The translations under genes were made by a program, and so were the position numbers. The notes beneath the pieces were generated by a model. The model had not been told where the DNA came from. It saw nothing but the letters and a program-made list of their open reading frames with translations, and made no database searches. Shown here one piece after another: positions 59,044-64,000 of a stretch of DNA of 64,000 bases (position 1 is the stretch's first letter; every line of letters starts with the position of its first letter). The DNA is from Henckelia pumila. Lineage: Eukaryota > Streptophyta > Magnoliopsida > Lamiales > Gesneriaceae. The stretch is taken from contig NC_133122.1 of NCBI RefSeq assembly GCF_033568475.1, positions 141,491,402 through 141,555,401 on the forward strand, in the 5' to 3' direction.

Positions 59044-61726
59044 TGAATGCATGTAGCAGGTACCAAGGAAAAGGAGGAGGAATCATGGTACTTAGACAGT
59101 GGATGTTCAAGACACATGATTGGAAATGATAAACTACTGTCTGAACTTGTTAAATATCATGGTCTCACTATCACTTTTGGTGACAACTCAAATGGTAAGA
59201 CCGTGGGTAAGGGTAAGATTATCCACGGCAACATTATCATTCAAGATGTTCTATTGGTTGATAATCTGAAATATAATTTAATCAGCATTAGTCAAATGTG
59301 TGATTATGGGCATTCCGTTGAATTTCAAAAGCGAAACTGCATTGTTAAAGATGCCTCTGGTAACATTATTTTGACAGGAAATAGATATGGAAACACATAT
59401 AAAGTATGCTAGAACATTCAGTCTAGCAAACCAGTTTGCCTCGTAGCTTCCAATTCTAAGCGCAACTGGATTTGGCACAAGCGATTGAATCACCTTAACT
59501 TCAAAACTATTGTCAGTCTGAGTAAGCTCGAGCTAGTAACAGGCCTGCCTAAAATTGAGTTTTCCAAAGACAAAGTTTGCTCAGCCTGTCAATTTTGGGA
59601 AGCAAGTTAGGTCATCTTTTAAAAATAAGGGCTATAACTCATCCTCACGATACTTGGAACTATTGCACATGGACTTATTTGGTCCAATTTCAGTAACAAG
59701 TTTAGGGGGAATGAGGTATACTCTTATCATAATTGATGACTACTCACGTTTTACCTGAGTCATTTTCTTAAAATCAAAAGACCAAACTGCTTCTCAACTA
59801 ATCAAGATTTTTAAAAGACTTTTTAACGAAAAATCAAGTAAGATTGACAGAATCGGAAGTGATAGAGGAACTGAATTTGTCAATCAAACTTTATCATATT
59901 TTTTAGAACATTATGGAATCAAACATGAACTCTCCGCAGCTAGAACACCACAACAAAATGGTGTTGCAGAAAGGAGAAATCGTACTCTTAAAGAAGCTGC
60001 GAGAACCATGTTAGCTGACTCCAAAGTTTCTCAAAGATTTTGGGCAGAAGCTGTGAACACTGCTTGCTATACTCAGAACAGATCAATGATATGTAAGAAA
60101 TTTTTTAAAACCCCATATGAGAACTGGAATGGCAGACAACCCAATGTATCATATTTCAAAATTTTTGGGAGCAAATGCTACATTCACAACAATGGTAAAA
60201 GTCATCTGACTACATTTGATGCAAAGTCAGATGAGGGAATATTTCTAGGATACTCCTCAATTAGCAAAGCATAAAGAGTCTTCAACAAAAGAACTCTAAA
60301 TGTTGAAGAATCAATTCATGTTATTTTTTATGAAGATTTAACTGATGATATTGCAACTAACACTCATCAACTCTCAGATCTATTTCAGGAAATACAGTTA
60401 GACAATGATAGTCAGGATGAAAGTGAAAACGAAGTTTCACCGTCTATAAGAACACTTCAATCTCCTGAACCTGAACTAGTGGACTCAGTAGTTGAAGATC
60501 GTAACATTGATCAACCAATTGATATTCATCAAACCCACACAGTTGAGAATATTGAAGAACATCATCATGAGATTCGAGATCATCACACTCACTTGGAAGA
60601 AACAGAGCTTGATCAAGACAACAATCAAGATCTAGAAGAATAAGTGATCAGTGGAAATCAGCCTAATACTAGACTTAAATGGTCCAAAAAGCATTCACTC
60701 AGTTCAGTAATAGGTAATCCTACTGCACCACTAAGGACTAGAGGACAAATGATTAAAGAACTTCTTTATGCAGCCTTTATATCCCAAGAAGAGCCTAAGA
60801 AAATTGAATATGCATTGGCTGACAGCTATTGGATAGAGGCAATGCAAGAAGAGTTAAATCAGTTTACTAGAAACACAGTCTGGTATCTTGTTCCAAGACC
60901 AACACATCAATCAGTTATTGGCACTCGATGGGTCTTTAGAAACAAGCTTAATGAAGAAGGAACTGTGGTTAGAAATAAGGCAAGATTAGTAGCTCAAGGA
61001 TACAGGCAAGAAGAAGGAATTGACTATGACAAAACTTATGCACCAGTAGCTAGACTGGAAGCCATAAGAATATTCCTTGCGTATGCCTCATTCAAAAAAC
61101 TTAAGTTTATCAAATGGACGTTAAAAGTGCTTTTCTGAATGGAAAACTTCAAGAAGTCTTTGTTGAATAATCACCGGGGTTCACAAATCATCAATTCCCA
61201 GATCATGTGGATACTAAGATATCTTAAAGGGACTCAGAATGTTGGTCTGTGGTATGCTAAGCATAACTCCTTCAATCTAGTTGGCTACTCAGATGCTGAT
61301 TATGCTGGATGTAAACTAGATAGAAAAAGTACAAGTTGATCATGGCAATTCCTTGGGGATAGACTGATCTCATGGTGCAGTAAAAAACAAACATTCATTG
61401 AAACCTCTACAACAGAAGCTGAATACTTAGCTGCAGGAAGTTGCTGTGCTCAACTGCTTTGGATTCAACAACAGTTGAGGGATTATGGAATTGAAGAACA
61501 GGATTCACCAATATTCTGTGACAACACCAGCACAATTGCAATCACTTACAACCCCATACTTCATTCAATAACAAAGCATATCGAAGTTAGACATCATTTT
61601 ATCCGTGATCATGCACTCAAGAAGAATATTCGACTGGAGCACATATCAACGGAGCAACAAACTGCAGACATCTTTTCCAAACCACTCCCAGAGTCTAAGT
61701 TTTCTTACTTTCGAAATATTCTATGA
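59044..61726 (+). pseudogene. Copia-2 pol: protease, integrase, truncated reverse transcriptase, RNase H
   Basis: Protease WYLDSGCSRHMIGN is at about 59080. Pre-integrase IWHKRLNHLNFKTI and integrase HMDLFGPISVTSLGG, SDRGTEFVN and ARTPQQNGVAERRNRTLKE follow. Stops lie at about 59409, 59756 and 60272, with TAA at 60641 before the reverse transcriptase. The latter has [24 protein letters not shown] and [11 protein letters not shown]. Near 61120 the frame slips; at about 61207 the sequence jumps directly to ILRYLKGTQNVGLWY, so the palm with the YVDD active site is deleted. RNase H retains YSDADYAG, TTEAEYLAAG and FCDNTSTI, with a TGA at 61337. It ends with the Copia C-terminus ADIFSKPLPESKFSYFRNIL. 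Confidence 0.92.
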
Positions 61727-62004
61727 CTTATTGAATTAAATTAGAATTAAGTTTATACATTGCAATATGTCTAAACAGTTTAGCATGACCTAAATTGAAT
61801 TCTTTGCAAATCTATTAAACTGATTCTCTATTGATATTTTATTGTGCTTGATTACGTTGCTTTAAAACTCCTTTTATTTGCTTACCACGATATAAGCATA
61901 CATTTAGGGGGAACATTGATAATTTTTTTACAGTTTAGATTTTTTAGGCTTATAACAGACATCAAAAATAGATAACAATATATCCAACAAAATAGCATAT
62001 TTTA
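61727..62004. other. Region after Copia-2 RNase H
   Basis: Contains TTAGGGGGAACATTGATAAT at about 61906-61925, which looks like a polypurine tract followed by TG, but the next bases do not match the 5' LTR. Otherwise nothing recognised. Confidence 0.55.
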
Positions 62005-62340
62005 TTAATAAACTCCATTTACAATATTTATTTCATTTTCCACAGCCATTTTCCAAAGGCGAAGATGTTCCTCAAGCGGGCCATCTTCCACCTCCTCCAA
62101 GCCATGGAAAAGGGTCACCACCCTTAACTCCTTCTTCAGGAGCAGTGGCCGTATGCCCTCTCGGCCAAGGACATACGCAGGGTTGTTAATCCCAAGCACA
62201 TGCTTATATTTTTCAAGACGACGAACCTCATCAGGACCAAGGGCATTCGGGCCTCTGAACTGCATCCGTATCAGTTTTGCTCGAAGACGAGCAAGCTTCT
62301 CCTCGACAAAATCTTCATGAGCAATTCTCCAATTCTCCAT
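62005..62340 (-). CDS. Small hypothetical protein, antisense to Copia-2
   Basis: 111 codons, ATG at 62340, stop at 62005, uninterrupted. Not recognised. The N-terminal half is charged and likely helical (EEKLARLRAKLIRMQFRG), then NALGPDEVRRLEKYKHVLG and an acidic EEVEDGPLEEHLRLW segment. No signal peptide or membrane segment. It lies 280 bp beyond Copia-2 RNase H and reads towards pol. I recall vaguely similar small proteins near Copia elements in Lamiales assemblies but cannot confirm that. It could be an accessory ORF of the element or a spurious but long ORF; intactness beside a decayed pol argues weakly for a gene. Confidence 0.5.
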   Translation of the reverse strand: MENWRIAHEDFVEEKLARLRAKLIRMQFRGPNALGPDEVRRLEKYKHVLGINNPAYVLGREGIRPLLLKKELRVVTLFHGLEEVEDGPLEEHLRLWKMAVENEINIVNGVY

Positions 62341-62731
62341 TATTTACTTGATTTAATGTCTACTTGCATATCTTCATTTTTTTATATATAGACTAACAGC
62401 CCTATCGAAGAGTTTCTGGCATTTATTACATTTAAAATATTAAGAATATCAAGAGTTTCTTATGTATAACTTTCATGAAATAAGGCACTGTTTATGACAA
62501 AAAAAAATCTCTGAAATTTGATTGCATGTAATCATTATCTGATAACATGGATTTTCATGCTTACTATTTTAGTTTACCTTTTTTTACTTAATAGTTGCAT
62601 CGATACATTTTAAGTAAAATAGTTTATGCACAAAATTCAGTTTAGTAAAAATTCCTTTATTAATACTTGAAATCAAAAGGTTACATTCACACACTTTTTA
62701 TCTCCCTCATCTTGAGGAAAATCTCAAAGCT
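62341..62731. other. Interval between the two antisense ORFs
   Basis: AT-rich, no coding sequence seen. It could hold the 5' flank of the 62340 ORF and the 3' end of the next. Confidence 0.5.
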
Positions 62732-63121
62732 CTAGTTAGTCATCCATGCTCGTGGAGGAGCAACTGATGGATCCATTAGCTCATCGGTTGCAATACGAAC
62801 CAATGTGATATACTTTTTACTGAGCATCATATAGAGAACATTTTTCTCCTTAAAAATGTCTCTGGGCTCAAATGTATCCAGTGCTATCATGTAGTACATC
62901 GCCCTCTGAGCTATTTCTTTTGCATCCTCATATTTCCTGGGAGGAAACTGAGCATGATGATACATGTGGAGCTCTTATATCTTCAACCAGACCTTCATCA
63001 CCTTTTCAAACACCCTCTCCTCGATCTTTTTCTTTTCAATTTCAAAGTAACTCTCTCGACATGCCTCACATGCCACATATGGACTTTGACCAAAACCAAA
63101 CAAGGGAACACTGTTACTCAT
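62732..63121 (-). pseudogene. Second antisense hypothetical ORF, interrupted by one stop
   Basis: From ATG 63121 (MSNSVPLFGFGQSPYVACEA) the frame runs 48 codons to a TAA at 62975-62977. It then continues in the same frame to 62732 (YHHAQFPPRKYEDAKEIAQR, later DPSVAPPRAWMTN), about 129 codons in all. A CEAC pair could bind metal, but only two cysteines are present. The part after the stop is helical and charged. Not recognised. If the stop is a mutation, an intact version would be about 14-15 kDa. It diverges from the plus-strand ORF at 63398, leaving a 276-bp shared upstream region. Confidence 0.45.
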
Positions 63122-63397
63122 ATTTCTTTGCTCAACTGAAATTACAAAATAGGTTATACTACTATATTTCACTATTTATAGTTGTAACGTGTAACATTTT
63201 TAGAGGGAAATATGTGTACTATCTCCCGCCTCGCTGTACTATGTGTTTTTGAATTTCAAATTGTTCTGTGTGCCACGTCACTCTTGTGTTGTATTGACCA
63301 AGTCACCCAAAATACAACAATTCAGTCTATCATAAACCCTAAATCTATCTTAAACCTCTCTTACGATTGCCTCATTGATTCATAGGAACCATTTCAG
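63122..63397. promoter_or_regulatory. Divergent intergenic region between the antisense and sense ORFs
   Basis: 276 bp separate two divergent ATGs, so it is a candidate bidirectional promoter. A CACGTCA phrase lies at about 63273. No certain TATA box assigned. Confidence 0.3.
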
Positions 63398-64000
63398 ATG
63401 GTCACTTCATCTGCAGTTTACATTCTCAATGCTCTCGTCGTCGATTTTGAATCTCTGTATGGAATGGATAAACCAGGGATATCCAAGGTTTGCACTGCTC
63501 TGGAACAATCTGGACTTCGGCCTTTTCTGGATATCAAAAACTTGAATATCTATCAAACGGACTTGCTGTCATTATATCACAACTGCACACTTAAGGAGGA
63601 TGGCGTACTGTTACTTTTTCTCGGCGGACACACCATTCAAATCAGTGAAGAATTTTTCGCCAACACCTTCAGTTTACCTACTTCAGGTAATACTGACTTC
63701 AATATTATATCAAATACTGATATCACTGAAATTCAAAGCATATTTTCTGGCTCAAGTCAACCAATTTCTCTGTCTGGATTCAAAATAGACCTAAAACCTG
63801 AATATCAAATGCTGGCTGATATTGTTGTCAAAAATATTTTGGCAAAAGGAGGAGCCAAATTAACCGTTGGAAAGTTCAAAGTAATGACTGCCATCATGAA
63901 AGGTGTGAAGATCAATTGGAGTAATATCATCTTTAACATATTTGTCCAAATGATGACACCCACCAAACAATTTTCGGGATATATACTACAAGCTAGTCAA
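63398..64000 (+). CDS. Transposon-associated hypothetical protein of a Lamiales-type family; runs off the right edge
   Basis: ATG 63398 opens a frame of 201 codons with no stop before the window ends. It starts MVTSSAVYILNALVVDFESL, has an LEQSGLRPFLDIKNLNIYQT segment, then HTIQISEEFFANTFSLPTSG, SGFKIDLKPEYQMLADIVVK and a KVMTAIMKGVKINWSNIIFN block near the edge. This order (short N-terminal helix, I-S-E-x-x-F-A-x-x-F-x-L-P-T, then V/I-x-x-x-W followed by P-x-x-Q-x-x-GY) resembles abundant hypothetical 'plant transposon protein' sequences I remember from Gesneriaceae. No catalytic motif is evident. It may be a post-pol ORF of Copia-2 or belong to a separate element. Confidence 0.65.
   Translation, partial: MVTSSAVYILNALVVDFESLYGMDKPGISKVCTALEQSGLRPFLDIKNLNIYQTDLLSLYHNCTLKEDGVLLLFLGGHTIQISEEFFANTFSLPTSGNTDFNIISNTDITEIQSIFSGSSQPISLSGFKIDLKPEYQMLADIVVKNILAKGGAKLTVGKFKVMTAIMKGVKINWSNIIFNIFVQMMTPTKQFSGYILQASQ

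Larger units (their letters stand above)
56055..61920 (+). mobile_element. Second Copia LTR retrotransposon (Copia-2), decayed, 3' LTR not seen
   Basis: 5' LTR 56055-57108, PBS at 57111, then gag, protease, integrase, reverse transcriptase and RNase H in Copia order to about 61726. Several stops, frame slips and two internal deletions (in gag near 57690 and in reverse transcriptase near 61207) show it is dead. A purine-rich TTAGGGGGAAC at about 61906-61916 could be a polypurine tract, but what follows does not match the 5' LTR. The element may therefore extend rightwards through the ORFs at 62-64 kb. Confidence 0.9.

Noticed and set aside
61906-61925. Start of a Copia-2 3' LTR after the purine-rich sequence
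   Set aside because: The bases after TTAGGGGGAACAT do not resemble the 5' LTR beginning at 56055.

Overview
The window is plant nuclear DNA: AT-rich, with spliced genes and many transposable elements. The three host genes and the transposon families fit a eudicot. The second Copia polyprotein and the right-edge ORF resemble hypothetical proteins I recall from Lamiales/Gesneriaceae genomes, so an asterid of the order Lamiales is my best guess, from memory only.

Three intact-looking host genes form the backbone: a bHLH35-like transcription factor (9.8-12.5 kb, +), an MDL1-type MIF/D-dopachrome tautomerase homologue (34.5-36.1 kb, -) and a CIA2-like CCT-domain regulator of chloroplast biogenesis (52.8-55.3 kb, +). 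Their Arabidopsis counterparts lie at At5g57150, At5g57170 and At5g57180, so this is probably a conserved microsyntenic block. The gene between the first two in Arabidopsis (DNA ligase IV, At5g57160) is not seen here; a transposon nest of about 20 kb occupies that interval.

Layout: 1-7481 is the right part of a CACTA (En/Spm) element with a TNP2 C-terminal gene, a decayed Transposase_24/ULP1-protease gene, a possible captured CURT1/CAAD exon, a large subterminal foldback and the right terminal inverted repeat. A likely Copia LTR scrap and AT-rich DNA follow, then the bHLH gene. From 13.25 to 33.37 kb lies a three-level nest. A minus-strand LINE was split by a Copia element (LTRs 17999-18542 and 32365-32907, target duplication GCCAA). 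That Copia was itself split within its reverse transcriptase by a Ty3/Gypsy element with 2.7-kb LTRs (21751-24473 and 28223-30944, target duplication GATAG). The MDL1 gene follows.

From 36.1 to 52 kb the DNA is mostly AT-rich. It holds MITE-like elements, the relic of a MULE that carries a DUF1985-type gene and a gutted mudrA gene separated and flanked by three four-unit tandem arrays, and a LINE RNase H scrap split by an AT-rich insertion. CIA2 follows, then a hairpin MITE.

From 56.05 kb to the right edge is a second, decayed Copia element. Its pol gene is followed by two minus-strand small ORFs and one long plus-strand ORF that leaves the window. No matching 3' LTR is visible, so the element may continue past the window with an unusual post-pol accessory region. 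No rRNA, tRNA or CRISPR was recognised.
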